Source: Candidatus Sulfotelmatobacter sp. (GTDB lineage: Bacteria > Vulcanimicrobiota > Vulcanimicrobiia > Vulcanimicrobiales > Vulcanimicrobiaceae). From it: DNA of 64,000 bases. The position numbers were made by a program, and so were the translations under genes. The notes beneath the pieces were generated by a model, which searched no databases, had not been told where the DNA came from, and worked only from the letters and a program-made list of their open reading frames with translations. The stretch is taken from positions 165,189 to 229,188 of the forward strand of contig DATJRY010000013.1 in assembly GCA_035504415.1 (NCBI GenBank), given 5' to 3'. This document shows, piece by piece, positions 27,169 through 38,433 of this stretch; the stretch's first letter is position 1; the number at the start of each line of letters is the position of its first letter.

Positions 27169-29784
27169 ATGAGGCGGAGGAGCGTGTTCCTCGCGCTCGG
27201 GATCGCGTTGTCCGCGCTGGCGCTCCCGGCAGACGCGGGCGCGACGCCGTTCGCCGACGTGCCGGCCAACCACTGGGCCTACCAGGCCATCCAGTCGCTG
27301 GCGGCCGACGGGCTGATCGACGGCTACCCGGACGGTACCTTCGACGGCGAGCGCCCGCTCACGCGCTACGAGATGGCCGTGCTGGTCGCGCGCATCGTCG
27401 CCAAGCTGCAGGCCAACGGCGCCGGCTACGCCTCGAAGACCGACCTCGAGCTGGTGCAGAAGCTGATCGACGCGCTCAAGGACGAGCTCGACGCGCTCGG
27501 CGTGCGGGTGACGAACCTCGAGGACGCGCTCGACCAGCTCGACCGCCGCACGAAGCTGGCGCAACAGCTCTCGCTCCACGGCCAGCTGCTGCAAGACAAC
27601 TCCTACCGGCAGCGTCCCGGCGTGCCGACGACGCTGAGCGGCGGCGCGATCGATCCGTTCGTCAACGCGTTCCTGGCCGCGCCGCCCAACGGCAGCCCGC
27701 TCGACCAGGTCAACCCCGGTACCGTCAGCGGTTTCGACGACCGTTTCAACGTCGTCTACACGCCGGACGAGAACCTGACCGTCTCGCTGCCGATCCGCAT
27801 CATCGGCACCGGCTACGGCGGCGAGTACGTGCCGCAGCAAGGCACGACGATCGATCCGACGATCGAGGTGCACCTGGCGCAGATGGGGCCCTTCAGCGAC
27901 GTCACGCTGACCGACGGCGAGATCAGCGATCTGCGCTCCTCGCGGTTGGGGCTGACGTACCGCGCCCCCGACGCCTCGCAGCAAGGCGACGGGTTCGACA
28001 GCCCGCTGCAGCCGTACGAGCACGGCTACGAGATCGGCGGCGTGCTCGGCGGGCGCACCAGCTTCCAATTCGCCTACACGCGGCTCGACCCGACCGTCAT
28101 CGACACGCTGCCCGGGATCCTCGGCAACGACTTCACCCTGAGCAACTACTTCTTGCTCACCGACCGGCCGCCGGTCGGCGCCGTGCAGCCGGGCGCGCCC
28201 GGTTCGACCAGCGGCGCGCTGCGCACCGACACCTTCACCGCCGCCGGCGCACCGCTCAGCGCCGTTTACCTGACGCAGAAGGCGCAGCTGGGCACGGTCT
28301 ACGTCTCCGCGTTCGACGGGACGCCGTGCGGCGCGAACGCGCTCACGCCGGACGGCGCCGGTTGCCCGCTGGGCGGCGGCGCGTGGTACTTCGTCGCGCA
28401 GACGAATCAGGTCGTGTTCCGCACGCCGCTGCCGGTCGGCTCGGTCGTCGCGATCACGTACGACGCGATCGACGTCGTCAACGACGTCGCCTACCAGCGC
28501 TATCACGTCAACGCGCGGCTCGACCAGCAATTGGCGGGGTTGCCCGGCGGCGAGATCGGGCTCTCGTTCAGCCGCATCTTCGACGCCGCCGACGGCGTCA
28601 CGTCCCCCAACGACGAAGTTGTGCTGGCCTCGTCGAGCGGCGGCCTCGCGCTTGTCAGCGACACCGTCTTCGGCGTCGACACGCAGCTGCCGCTGGCGTT
28701 CGTCGACCTGGGCTCGCGCACCAATCACCCGCTGCTGTTTGCCGAAGGCGCGCTGAGCAAGTACACGCCCGACGCGAGCACCGTCGCGCCGGTGACCGAC
28801 AACGCCGGCGTCGTCGGCCTGCGGCTTTCGCTCGCGCAGGCGACGCTCTCGGTGCAGTACCAAGCCGTCGGGCCGCACTACCTCGACGGCGCGCCGCTGC
28901 AGTACGACGGCCCGGTCCCGCCCGCGTTCAGCTACTGGCAGGGCGCGTACTTTCCACAGTTCTTCGGCTTCGCCAACACGCTGACGGTGAACCAGCACTT
29001 CGACGCCGCCGCCGGCACGCACACCGCCGCCAACCCGGCGCTGACGACGATCGAGCCGGTCTTCAACCCGTTCATCGCCAGCGGGCCGCAATATTTCAGC
29101 GCCTACGCGCCCAACACGCAAGGCCTCGCGTTGACCTTCACCGCGCCGGTGCGCATCGGCGACGTGCGGCTGAGCACGCGTCTGTTGGCGGAAGACCTCG
29201 CTTCGCTCGCCCCCGACGGCTTCGGGCCGCTGGCCTACGAGGGAACGGCCAGCGCCGACAAGCTGCGCTTCGACCACCTCGAAGCCGGCGTGCAGCTCGC
29301 GCTGCCGATCTTCCGCCGCAGCGTCGCCTTCGATCTGGGCGCGTCGACGGAACGGCTGTATCGCGACGACCCGACCGGCGTCCCGTACGTGCCGTTCAAC
29401 GCTTCGCTCGGCACGGCCGACCCCGCCAGCGCGGCCGCGCTGCTCTCGCTGGTCCAAGCCGGCCTGCCGCCGCCGCTGACCTTCCCCAACGCGATCGACG
29501 AGCACCACACGACGCTGACCGCCGGCGCGACGGTGCCGATCTCGCACGACTTCAGTCTCGGGGCCGCCTACGACCACCAGCTCTTCAACGGCGCCTACGG
29601 TTCGACGTTCACCAACGTCGACGAACGCAAGGACGACTACACGCTCTCCGCGACGTATGCGATTCCGCGCACGACCAGCTCCGTCTCCGCGCTCTACAGC
29701 AACCAGCGCTACACCGACCAGATGCTGCCCTCGTTCAACTTCGAGCAGAACCGCGAGGACGTCAACTTCACGGTGCGCTTCTGA
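27169..29784 (+). CDS. SLH-domain outer-membrane porin (OmpM/SlpA-like)
   Basis: The 871-residue protein has a signal peptide (about 1-26, ending ADAGA) and one SLH domain (about 27-75, FADVPANHWAYQAIQSLAAD, then DGYPDGTF and LTRYEMAVLVARI). A short coiled coil follows (about 85-125, LIDALKDELDALGVRVTNLE). The remaining ~740 residues are beta-rich and end in Phe (NFTVRF), the outer-membrane barrel hallmark. This is the OmpM/Slr1841/SlpA design: the SLH domain binds modified peptidoglycan or a cell-wall polymer while the barrel sits in the outer membrane, tethering the two. The ATG start has GGGACGGG upstream. It is the main structural clue that this diderm belongs near cyanobacteria, Deinococcus or Negativicutes in envelope design. 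Confidence 0.9.
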   Translation: MRRRSVFLALGIALSALALPADAGATPFADVPANHWAYQAIQSLAADGLIDGYPDGTFDGERPLTRYEMAVLVARIVAKLQANGAGYASKTDLELVQKLIDALKDELDALGVRVTNLEDALDQLDRRTKLAQQLSLHGQLLQDNSYRQRPGVPTTLSGGAIDPFVNAFLAAPPNGSPLDQVNPGTVSGFDDRFNVVYTPDENLTVSLPIRIIGTGYGGEYVPQQGTTIDPTIEVHLAQMGPFSDVTLTDGEISDLRSSRLGLTYRAPDASQQGDGFDSPLQPYEHGYEIGGVLGGRTSFQFAYTRLDPTVIDTLPGILGNDFTLSNYFLLTDRPPVGAVQPGAPGSTSGALRTDTFTAAGAPLSAVYLTQKAQLGTVYVSAFDGTPCGANALTPDGAGCPLGGGAWYFVAQTNQVVFRTPLPVGSVVAITYDAIDVVNDVAYQRYHVNARLDQQLAGLPGGEIGLSFSRIFDAADGVTSPNDEVVLASSSGGLALVSDTVFGVDTQLPLAFVDLGSRTNHPLLFAEGALSKYTPDASTVAPVTDNAGVVGLRLSLAQATLSVQYQAVGPHYLDGAPLQYDGPVPPAFSYWQGAYFPQFFGFANTLTVNQHFDAAAGTHTAANPALTTIEPVFNPFIASGPQYFSAYAPNTQGLALTFTAPVRIGDVRLSTRLLAEDLASLAPDGFGPLAYEGTASADKLRFDHLEAGVQLALPIFRRSVAFDLGASTERLYRDDPTGVPYVPFNASLGTADPASAAALLSLVQAGLPPPLTFPNAIDEHHTTLTAGATVPISHDFSLGAAYDHQLFNGAYGSTFTNVDERKDDYTLSATYAIPRTTSSVSALYSNQRYTDQMLPSFNFEQNREDVNFTVRF

Positions 29785-30641
29785 TGAGCCGCGCTGCGCG
29801 CGTCGCGCTGACGCTGCTCGCGATCGCCCTGGTCGCCCGGCTGGGCGCGGCGCAGCTCGCCGCCTCCGCCGCCTACGGCGACCTCGCCACGCGTCATTCG
29901 CTGCCCGCCTTCCTCCACCGCCACGACCCGACGCTGCTGCGCGCCGCCCTGCTCGGCGGCGCGCCGGCCCGCATCGCCGCCGACATCCACACCGGCGCGC
30001 TCGACGAAGCGCGGCGCCTGCTCACCGGCGCCCCCGCCGACACGACGACCGACGACCTGCGCGGCCAGTTGGCGCAAGCGCGCGGCGCGCACGAGGAAGC
30101 ACTGGCCGACTACATCGCCGCCGCCGACTTCGTGCGCGCCCAAGCCCACATCGACGCGCTGCCGGAGAGCGCCGTCGACGAAGCGATCCCCGAAGAACAG
30201 CAGCTGATCGCGCGCCTCAGCCCCGACGTCGACGCCGGCGAGGCGCTCGGCCAAGCCTACTGGCGCCTGGGCGTCCTCGAAGCCACCCAAGGCTATCACG
30301 ACGTCGCGCACCGCGCCGCGCACTGGCGCGACGCGCAGCGCGCCTACGAGCTGGCGCTGAGCGAAGCGCCCAACGACGAGACGTACTTGCTCGCCGCCGC
30401 CTACCAAGAGCTGGCCAACGGCGACACCGCGGCGGGCCGCGCGCACGACGAGCGCGCGCTGCAAGTCGACCCCGCCAGCGCTCCCGCCTACGGCGGCCTC
30501 GCCTTCGCCGCCGTCGCCGACGGCGACTGCGCGAGCGCGCGCGCGGACGCGGCGCGCTCGAGCGCGCTCGCCCCCAACGCCGCGCCGTTGACCGACAACC
30601 CGACCTTCGGCGCCAAACTCGCCGCCTGCCTGACGAAGTGA
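29784..30641 (+). CDS. TPR-repeat secreted or membrane-anchored protein
   Basis: This 285-residue protein starts with a hydrophobic segment (ARVALTLLAIALVARLGAAQLA) that is either a signal peptide or an anchor. Helical repeats follow with the TPR pattern, e.g. LAQARGAHEEALADYIAAADF, DAQRAYELALSEAPNDETYLL and DTAAGRAHDERALQVDPASAPAYGGLAF. TPR proteins are protein-protein scaffolds; the partner is unknown. The ATG overlaps the porin stop (TGATG), and its own stop overlaps the glycosyltransferase start, so the three are likely one unit. Function beyond scaffolding cannot be assigned. Confidence 0.75.
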   Translation: MSRAARVALTLLAIALVARLGAAQLAASAAYGDLATRHSLPAFLHRHDPTLLRAALLGGAPARIAADIHTGALDEARRLLTGAPADTTTDDLRGQLAQARGAHEEALADYIAAADFVRAQAHIDALPESAVDEAIPEEQQLIARLSPDVDAGEALGQAYWRLGVLEATQGYHDVAHRAAHWRDAQRAYELALSEAPNDETYLLAAAYQELANGDTAAGRAHDERALQVDPASAPAYGGLAFAAVADGDCASARADAARSSALAPNAAPLTDNPTFGAKLAACLTK

Positions 30642-31672
30642 TCGTCGCCCTCGACACCCAGCTCACCGTCGGCACCGCGACCGGCGCGGGCGTCTACGCC
30701 CGCGACCTGGCAAACGCGCTGCGCGCGCTCGGCGTCGACGTGCGCGAGCTGCGCGCCCCGCACCTGAACCCCTGGCGCTTCGACCGCAGGGTCATCTGGG
30801 ACCAGCTCCTGCTCTCCATCGAAGCCGCCCGCGCCCACGCCGACGTCCTGCACGCCACCAGCGGCACGATGCCGATTATCCACACGCTGCCAACCGTCGT
30901 CACCGTCCACGACCTCGCCTGGCACCGCGTCCAACACCACACGCGCGCCTACGCCCGCGCCTACTTCGCCACGCTCCAAGCGCGGTTATACAAACACGCC
31001 GCCGCCATCATCACCGACAGCCACTTCACCGCCACCGAATACAAAACGCTGATCGACCCCAACGCAACGCTCGACGTCGTCTATCCCGGCGTCGACGAGC
31101 GCTTCGCCGCAATCGAGCGGAAACCAACGGATCCACCCTTCGCGCTCGTCGTCGGCACCGTCGAAGCGCGAAAAAACCTCAAGGTCCTGGTCAAAGCCCT
31201 ACCCACGATCCCCGACCTGCGCATCGTCTCCGTCGGCCCCCCAACGCCTTACGCCGACGAAGTAAAAAAACGAGCTGAAGAGCTCGGCGTCACGCACCGC
31301 CTCGACCTACGCGGCTACATCCCGCGCAACGCACTCGACGAACTCTACGCAACCGCATCCCTCGCCCTCATCCCCTCCCGCTACGAAGGTTTCGGCTACG
31401 CACTCGCCGAGGCAATGTGCGCCGGTCTCCCGGCGATCGCCGCCGACACGTCCTCCCTCCGCGAGCTCGCGACGATGTTCCCCGAAGCCGAAATCCCGCT
31501 GATCCCCCCCAACGACGAATCAGCCTGGTCCACCACGATCACCACCCTGCTATCCACCCGCGACGCCGCGCAGCGGCGAGCCACCGCCCTGCGCACCCCC
31601 GCGCAACAGGCGTTCTCCTGGCTCTCCGCCGCCACCGCGACGCAAGAGATCTACCAACGCACCCGACGCTAA
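30638..31672 (+). CDS. GT4-family glycosyltransferase
   Basis: The 344-residue product is a GT-B glycosyltransferase of the group 1 (GT4) type. It shows GAGVYARDLANAL near the N-terminus, VVTVHDLAWHRV, an ITDSHFTATEYKTLI segment, FALVVGTVEARKNLKVLVKAL opening the C-terminal domain and the donor-binding E-x7-E motif in SRYEGFGYALAEAMCAGLPAIA. The GTG start overlaps the TPR gene by 4 nt. Codon use in the second half is slightly richer in A (e.g. a run of seven A near 31264) than its neighbours, a weak hint of later acquisition. The acceptor is unknown; LPS core, O-antigen or porin-associated glycan are plausible from context. Confidence 0.88.
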   Translation: MIVALDTQLTVGTATGAGVYARDLANALRALGVDVRELRAPHLNPWRFDRRVIWDQLLLSIEAARAHADVLHATSGTMPIIHTLPTVVTVHDLAWHRVQHHTRAYARAYFATLQARLYKHAAAIITDSHFTATEYKTLIDPNATLDVVYPGVDERFAAIERKPTDPPFALVVGTVEARKNLKVLVKALPTIPDLRIVSVGPPTPYADEVKKRAEELGVTHRLDLRGYIPRNALDELYATASLALIPSRYEGFGYALAEAMCAGLPAIAADTSSLRELATMFPEAEIPLIPPNDESAWSTTITTLLSTRDAAQRRATALRTPAQQAFSWLSAATATQEIYQRTRR

Positions 31673-31683
31673 TCGCGCCAGGA

Positions 31684-31826
31684 GGCAGCGGGGTCGGACG
31701 TTGCTGCGGCGGGGACTCGCGAAGGAGCGAAGGCCCGGAAGGCCGGGAGCGACGCAGCGGTAGCGACCGAAGCGCAGGAAGCGCGCAGGGAGCGTCCCCG
31801 CCGCAGCAACGTCCGACCCCGCTGCC
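31684..31826. repeat. 143-bp palindromic element with 33-bp perfect arms
   Basis: Positions 31684-31716 and 31794-31826 are exact reverse complements over 33 bp (left arm begins GGCAGCGGGGTCGGACGTTG). They enclose a 77-nt loop with further small stems, such as CCCGG-AAGG-CCGGG near 31733. The element exactly fills the gap between two convergent genes. It could act as a bidirectional terminator, or be a non-autonomous mobile palindrome (MITE/REP type) or a structured RNA. I see no second copy in the window. Confidence 0.85.
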
Positions 31827-31841
31827 GAGCCCCGCGGGAGG

Positions 31842-33554
31842 TCAGTAAACCGGCGACCCCGGCAAGCCCGGCGCCACCGACCCATCATCCTGCGCAAACA
31901 CGAGCCGCAGCGGATACGAAGACCCGCCCTCGGGCATCGTGACGACACGAACCCGCTGGAACGTCCCCGGCTGAATTGTATCCTGCCAGATTTTGAAGCG
32001 CGAAAACGCCGGCAACCCATGCGCCTGCACCAGCGTGCCGTCGATGAGAAACGTTCCCGTCGCGCGCCCACCGCGCGGATTGGCGTAGAGTGCGATCGAG
32101 TGCGGCCCGCGCGTCATGTTGACGATGACGACGTTCATCGATTGCTCGACACCGTAGTCGCCGGCGAGCGCTTCACCTTCGCGCAGGTTCGGCAGCGGCA
32201 ACTGGCCGATGGGAATCTCGAGGTCGGGCCCGTCGACGTCGTAGGTGCGATCGAAGTAGAAGGTCGGGACGGGATAGACGCCGCGCGCGTGCGGGGCGCC
32301 GCCGGCGAGCAGCTCGGTGGTGCTGATCGACTGGTCCAGCGGCGCGCTCGCGTCTTGCGCGAGCAGCGTGAGATCGACCGGATCGCCGGAGACCAGCCGC
32401 AGCTGCAGGATGCCGCTGACGACGTTCTGCGGCGGCAACGGGGCGTTGAGCAGATTGCTGGTCGCGCCGGGCGGGATCGACACCACGAGCCCTTCGTTGC
32501 GCGACTGGCGGACCAGGAAACGCGAGGTCGAGAGGTGTCCGACCTCGAGCTCGTTGCCTTCGGGTCCGGCGGAGCCGTTGATCAGCTGCACGACGGCGGG
32601 GACGTTGCCGCTGTTGTGCGCTTTGAGCAGGATGCGGCGCGGCGGCTCGGTGCCGGGGTTGTAGTGATAGTAGAGGAACCGCTGCGCTTGCGTGCGGTCG
32701 AGGTGCGCGGTGAAGAGGACGCCGTTGGCGGTCAGCCGCTCGGGGTAGTCGGAGACCAGCAGCCGCGCGGGTTGGATCGGCGGCATCGCGACGTTCTGCA
32801 CGGTGACGTGGGTGGAGCCGTTGACGGTGAAGTAGCCGTCCCCGCTGAGGGTGACCGGGACGTCGAGCTCGACCTGATCGTCCTGCGCGAGGTCGCCGTG
32901 GATCGGCACCGTTTCGAGCACTTGCGCGGACGCGCCGGCGCGCAGCGTCGCCGCGGACGTCACCGCGTCGGCCACGACGCTGCGCAGGTAGTCGGCGGAG
33001 GCCGGATCGCCGGTGACGCTGACCGTCGTCGCGTCGGCGGGGACGCCGGCGGCGTAGGCGACGCGGATGGGGACGTCGCGGGTGAGGCCACGCTGGTCGG
33101 TCACCGTCGCGGTGGTCGTACCGAGGGCGACGCCGGTGACGAACAGCACGCGTTGCGCCTGGTCGACGACGGCGGTCGCGACCGCGGGGTTGGCGACGGT
33201 GACGGTGACGGTGCCGAGCGCGCTGTTGATGCGGGCCGACGCGATCTTCCCGGGCTCGACGCCGACTTGCGGCGGGTCGACGATGATCGGCGGCTGCGTC
33301 GGCGTCGCGCTCGGGGTGGGCGAGGCGAGCGGCTCTTCGCTGGTCCCTGGAAGCGGCGAGCCCGGGGCGGCGGTGGTCGCTCCGGGCATCGGCGGGGTGG
33401 GGACTGCGGGCGCCGCGCTGGCCACGGTGCCGGGCGGGTTCACCGGCCCCGTCGGCGCGGGGACCGGGGGGTTCACCGGCTGCGCCGCCGCTCCGAGAGC
33501 GAGGGCGCCGAGCAACAGTGCGAGGCTAGAGAACGGCGCGAGGGCGCGTCGCAA
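31842..33554 (-). CDS. Secreted protein with CpaC/secretin-type N-terminal domain
   Basis: The 570-residue protein has a signal peptide (1-24, ending GAAAQ) and a Pro/Ala/Thr-rich linker (about 25-92). A domain at about 93-170 (KIASARINSALGTVTVTVAN, then VVDQAQRVLFVTGVALGTTTATV) resembles the pilus-assembly/secretin N-terminal domain found in CpaC proteins. The remaining ~400 residues are beta-rich and not recognised; no secretin pore domain is seen. It lies 24 nt downstream of recQ on the same strand and may share its transcript. A surface or periplasmic adhesion-like or scaffold role is possible. No pilus genes are nearby. Confidence 0.65.
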   Translation of the reverse strand: MRRALAPFSSLALLLGALALGAAAQPVNPPVPAPTGPVNPPGTVASAAPAVPTPPMPGATTAAPGSPLPGTSEEPLASPTPSATPTQPPIIVDPPQVGVEPGKIASARINSALGTVTVTVANPAVATAVVDQAQRVLFVTGVALGTTTATVTDQRGLTRDVPIRVAYAAGVPADATTVSVTGDPASADYLRSVVADAVTSAATLRAGASAQVLETVPIHGDLAQDDQVELDVPVTLSGDGYFTVNGSTHVTVQNVAMPPIQPARLLVSDYPERLTANGVLFTAHLDRTQAQRFLYYHYNPGTEPPRRILLKAHNSGNVPAVVQLINGSAGPEGNELEVGHLSTSRFLVRQSRNEGLVVSIPPGATSNLLNAPLPPQNVVSGILQLRLVSGDPVDLTLLAQDASAPLDQSISTTELLAGGAPHARGVYPVPTFYFDRTYDVDGPDLEIPIGQLPLPNLREGEALAGDYGVEQSMNVVIVNMTRGPHSIALYANPRGGRATGTFLIDGTLVQAHGLPAFSRFKIWQDTIQPGTFQRVRVVTMPEGGSSYPLRLVFAQDDGSVAPGLPGSPVY

Positions 33555-33578
33555 GCGGCTTCCTTCGTCGGTGTGCGG

Positions 33579-35216
<1,638 letters not shown>

Positions 35217-35374
35217 GTTCCTTCTCGCCGGGGGCCGGAGACGACACGAACGCCGTGCTAGAAAGCAGGCGTCACCGTGGCGTCAAAAGCCGATGCTCAG
35301 GGGTTACCCGACCCCACCGTACTTAAAACGCACGGCAGCGTCCAAACGATGCACCCCGGCCCCCGGCGGACGGA

Positions 35375-36370
35375 TCAGATCGGCCGGCTGGCGCGCTCGG
35401 CCGCGTCGGCCCCGACGAAGCCGTACTTGGTGTAGACGTCCTGTCCCGCCGGGGCGGTCACGAAGCCGACGTAGGCCCGCGCCAGTGCGACATGAGTCGG
35501 GTTGGCGGTCAGGGGCGTGAGGTAGTACGAGACCGCGGCACGCTCGTTGTCGGCCGGCGGGAGCGCCACCGCTTGGACCTTCGCGCCGGCGGCCATGGCG
35601 GCGATCGCCTCCGTCTTCCAGACGATGCCGACGTCGGTGCGACCGTCGGCGAGGCGCTCGGGCGTCTCGCGGTGATGGACCGCCGTCAGGTAGACGTTGG
35701 GCGCCGATTGGCAGGCCTGACAGTCGTGATCGCCGACCAGCTTGGCGTACAGCCCGTGCCGCTCGAGCATCGGCTTGGCGTAGTAGGTCATGATGCCTTC
35801 GTTGGTCGGGTTCGGCAGCGAGACGCGCACGTCGGGGCGGCCGAGGTCGTCGACGCCGGTGATGTGCTTGGGGTTGCCTTGCGCGACCAGCAGCGTGAGC
35901 TCGTTGTGCATGTAGGTCGCGTACGAGGTCGCCAGCTTGGCGTCGCGCAGTTGGCGCAGCGGGCCCAGGTCGACGGTCGCGTAGACGTCGGGGCGGCCGG
36001 GGTAGTCGTGGCCTTCGTAGCGGAAGCCGCCGTGCAGGATGCCGTCGAGCTCGAGCCCGGGCGGCAGCGTGACGACGACGACGGCGGCGTGCGGGTGGGT
36101 GGTTTGGAAGGTGCGCACCAGGTCTTCCATCGCGAAGAACTGGTTGCCGGCGACCCACACGATCAGATCGGCCTTCGGCATGGCGGCCAGCGCGGCCGGG
36201 CCTTTGACGACCGGTTGACCCGGCACGAACAGGCGCAGGTCGTCGTCGTGACCGGCCGGGATGGCGGCCAACGCCGCCGGCGCGGTCTGCGCGGTCTGTG
36301 CGAAGGTAGCGGTCGGGATCGTGACGAGCGTTGCGAGGGCGAGCGCCGCGGCGCGAAGCAGGGACGTCAT
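35375..36370 (-). CDS. ModA-like periplasmic solute-binding protein
   Basis: The 331-residue product has a signal peptide (1-24, ending TFAQ). Its mature region has the ModA-like layout: [23 protein letters not shown], a mid-region [21 protein letters not shown] (the ModA pattern LVxxxGNPxxIxGLxDL) and [21 protein letters not shown] near the end. A pair of cysteines in DHDCQACQ is unusual. No permease or ATPase gene accompanies it. Its start overlaps the upstream chemoreceptor stop by 4 nt, so the protein probably serves as a ligand-binding co-receptor. The ligand may be an oxyanion such as molybdate or tungstate, but that is inferred. Confidence 0.75.
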   Translation of the reverse strand: MTSLLRAAALALATLVTIPTATFAQTAQTAPAALAAIPAGHDDDLRLFVPGQPVVKGPAALAAMPKADLIVWVAGNQFFAMEDLVRTFQTTHPHAAVVVVTLPPGLELDGILHGGFRYEGHDYPGRPDVYATVDLGPLRQLRDAKLATSYATYMHNELTLLVAQGNPKHITGVDDLGRPDVRVSLPNPTNEGIMTYYAKPMLERHGLYAKLVGDHDCQACQSAPNVYLTAVHHRETPERLADGRTDVGIVWKTEAIAAMAAGAKVQAVALPPADNERAAVSYYLTPLTANPTHVALARAYVGFVTAPAGQDVYTKYGFVGADAAERASRPI

Positions 36371-38430
36371 GCGGGGAGTGCGGTCCTTTCAGGACGAGCG
36401 TCCAGGAGGGTGAATGGATCGGCCGCGAGCGCGGTTCCCGCTCCGCGTTCCTCGCCGATGTCGAAGGCGGCCACGGCGTCCGCCAAAGCGCCGGTGCGCT
36501 CGCGCGCGCCGTTGGTGCGCAAGCGCATCTCGCGCACGCGCGCGGCCGCCGTGCGGCTGGCGTGCGCGACGCTTTGCGCGCTGGCCGATTGCTCGCGCGT
36601 CGCGACCGCGACGGGCAGGATCACCTGCGTCACGTCGCGCGCGGTCGCGCGCATCTCGTCGGCCCCGCGCGCGTTCTGCTCGACCACCGCCGAGACGCTG
36701 GCGACGTTGCGCGAGACGTCGGCGCTGGTGCGGGCCATCACGTCGACACGTGCGGCCAAGTCTTCGGCGACCGCGGACGCGTCGTCGATCGCGCGCTGCA
36801 GCACGTCGAGCGCTCCCGTCGCCTTGTCGGCGCGGGCGAGTCCGTCGGTCAGTGAGGCCGACGAGCCGCGGATGCCCTCGCCGGCGTCGGCTGTCTCCTT
36901 GCGCATCGCGCCCAGGATGGCGGCGATCTCGCGCGTGCTCACGTTCGAGCGCTCCGCCAGCTTGCGGATCTCGTCGGCGACGACGGCGAAACCGCGGCCG
37001 GCCTCGCCGGCGCGCGCCGCCTCGATCGCCGCGTTGAGCGCGAGCAGGTTCGTCTGATCGGCGATCTCGTCGATCGCCGCGACGATCTGCGCGACGTCGT
37101 TCGAGCGCGCTTCGAGCCGCCGCATCGCCTCGGCCGAGGCTTGCGCGGCACCGTCGATGCGTCGGATCGCTTCGGCCGTGTCGAGCACGGCGCCGCGGCT
37201 GTCACGGCCGTGCGCCCGCGCGCTGCGCGCCGCGGTCGCCAGCTCGCTGCCGACGGTGCCGAGCGCACGCAGCTCCTCGTCGAGCCGCTCGACCGCGCCG
37301 ACGATCGCTTGCACCGATCCGGCCTGTTCGAGCGCTCCGGTCGCGATCTGGTCGGCCGCGCGCGCCAGCTCTTCGACCGCGGCGCCGGACTCGTCGATGC
37401 GCTCGGAGTTGGCCAGCGCGCCGTCGGCCAAGATGCCCATCGCGTTGACGAAGCCGTCGATGGTGCCGCTGACGCCGCCGGCTTCCGCCGCGATCGCGTC
37501 GTTGATCGCGGCCAGCTCGGTCGAGGCGCCCGAGACGCTGAGCAGCAAGCCCCGCAAGCGCGTCGCCGCCGAGGCGTACTGGCGCGAGACGTCGGCGATC
37601 CCCGCGGCGAGCGCGTTGTAGCGCCGTGCGAGGTCCCCGATCTCGTCGCCGTCGCGATCGGTCAGCGGGTCGCGCTCGATCACGGTCATCGTGCCGCCGA
37701 GCCGGCCGCGCGCGAGGTCGGCGAAGGCGGCCGAGAGGACGGCGAAGTCGTCGTCGACGACCGCCGCGATGGCGGCGTTGACGCGCGCCAGCCGGCTCGA
37801 GAGCGAGCGCCCGAGCACCAGCGCGGCCAGCACGCTGGCCGCCAGTGCCGCGACGCAGAAGATCAGCAGCACGTACGCGAGCCGCTGCGCGTCGCCGAAG
37901 GCGCCGGAGACGACCCGTTCGGCCAGCGAGGTGTCGGCCACGTCGGCGCCGCCGACGCCCTGACCGATCTGGCCGAACTGCGCGATCTGATCGCGTAGGA
38001 TGCCCAGCGACGCCAGCGCGGCCTTGTGCCGACCGGCCTCCAGCGTGAAGGTCACCTGATCGATGAGCGAGGTGATCAGCTGCAGCCGCGCGGTCGCGTC
38101 GTCGACGTAGTGCTGGAACTCCGGATGCGTCTTGGCGTACGCGGTGAGGGCGCTCATCTGCGTGTCGATGTGCGCGCGGATGACGGTGCCGTCGCCCAGG
38201 TACGACTTGTCGCCGGTCGCGGCGTAGCCGCGCAGCCCGCTTTCGAGCTGACGAACGTCGGCCAGGACCGCTTGGATCTGCGCGGCGTGCGCGAGCGTTT
38301 GCGTCGCGGTCTCGCCGCGGACCGCGACGTCGTGAGCGCCGCGCAGCGCGACGACCGCGCCGACGGCCAAGATCAATGCCGGAACGAGGAAGCAGAGGGC
38401 CAGCTTCCCCGCGATGCGTGCGCGGCCCAT
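36367..38430 (-). CDS. Methyl-accepting chemotaxis protein (CHASE3-like sensor)
   Basis: The 687-residue product has membrane helix 1 (about 9-30) and a periplasmic all-helical sensor of ~150 residues with CHASE3-like features ([20 protein letters not shown]). Membrane helix 2 (about 184-207), a HAMP-like segment and a long methyl-accepting helical bundle follow. The signalling hairpin [19 protein letters not shown] and the flanking [18 protein letters not shown] are clear. It lies between two ModA-type binding proteins on the same strand, with 3-nt and 4-nt junctions, so the three are almost certainly co-transcribed. This suggests chemotaxis toward or away from a ligand bound by those proteins. 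No cheA or cheW is in the window. Confidence 0.93.
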   Translation of the reverse strand: MGRARIAGKLALCFLVPALILAVGAVVALRGAHDVAVRGETATQTLAHAAQIQAVLADVRQLESGLRGYAATGDKSYLGDGTVIRAHIDTQMSALTAYAKTHPEFQHYVDDATARLQLITSLIDQVTFTLEAGRHKAALASLGILRDQIAQFGQIGQGVGGADVADTSLAERVVSGAFGDAQRLAYVLLIFCVAALAASVLAALVLGRSLSSRLARVNAAIAAVVDDDFAVLSAAFADLARGRLGGTMTVIERDPLTDRDGDEIGDLARRYNALAAGIADVSRQYASAATRLRGLLLSVSGASTELAAINDAIAAEAGGVSGTIDGFVNAMGILADGALANSERIDESGAAVEELARAADQIATGALEQAGSVQAIVGAVERLDEELRALGTVGSELATAARSARAHGRDSRGAVLDTAEAIRRIDGAAQASAEAMRRLEARSNDVAQIVAAIDEIADQTNLLALNAAIEAARAGEAGRGFAVVADEIRKLAERSNVSTREIAAILGAMRKETADAGEGIRGSSASLTDGLARADKATGALDVLQRAIDDASAVAEDLAARVDVMARTSADVSRNVASVSAVVEQNARGADEMRATARDVTQVILPVAVATREQSASAQSVAHASRTAAARVREMRLRTNGARERTGALADAVAAFDIGEERGAGTALAADPFTLLDARPERTALPA

Positions 38431-38433
38431 CCG

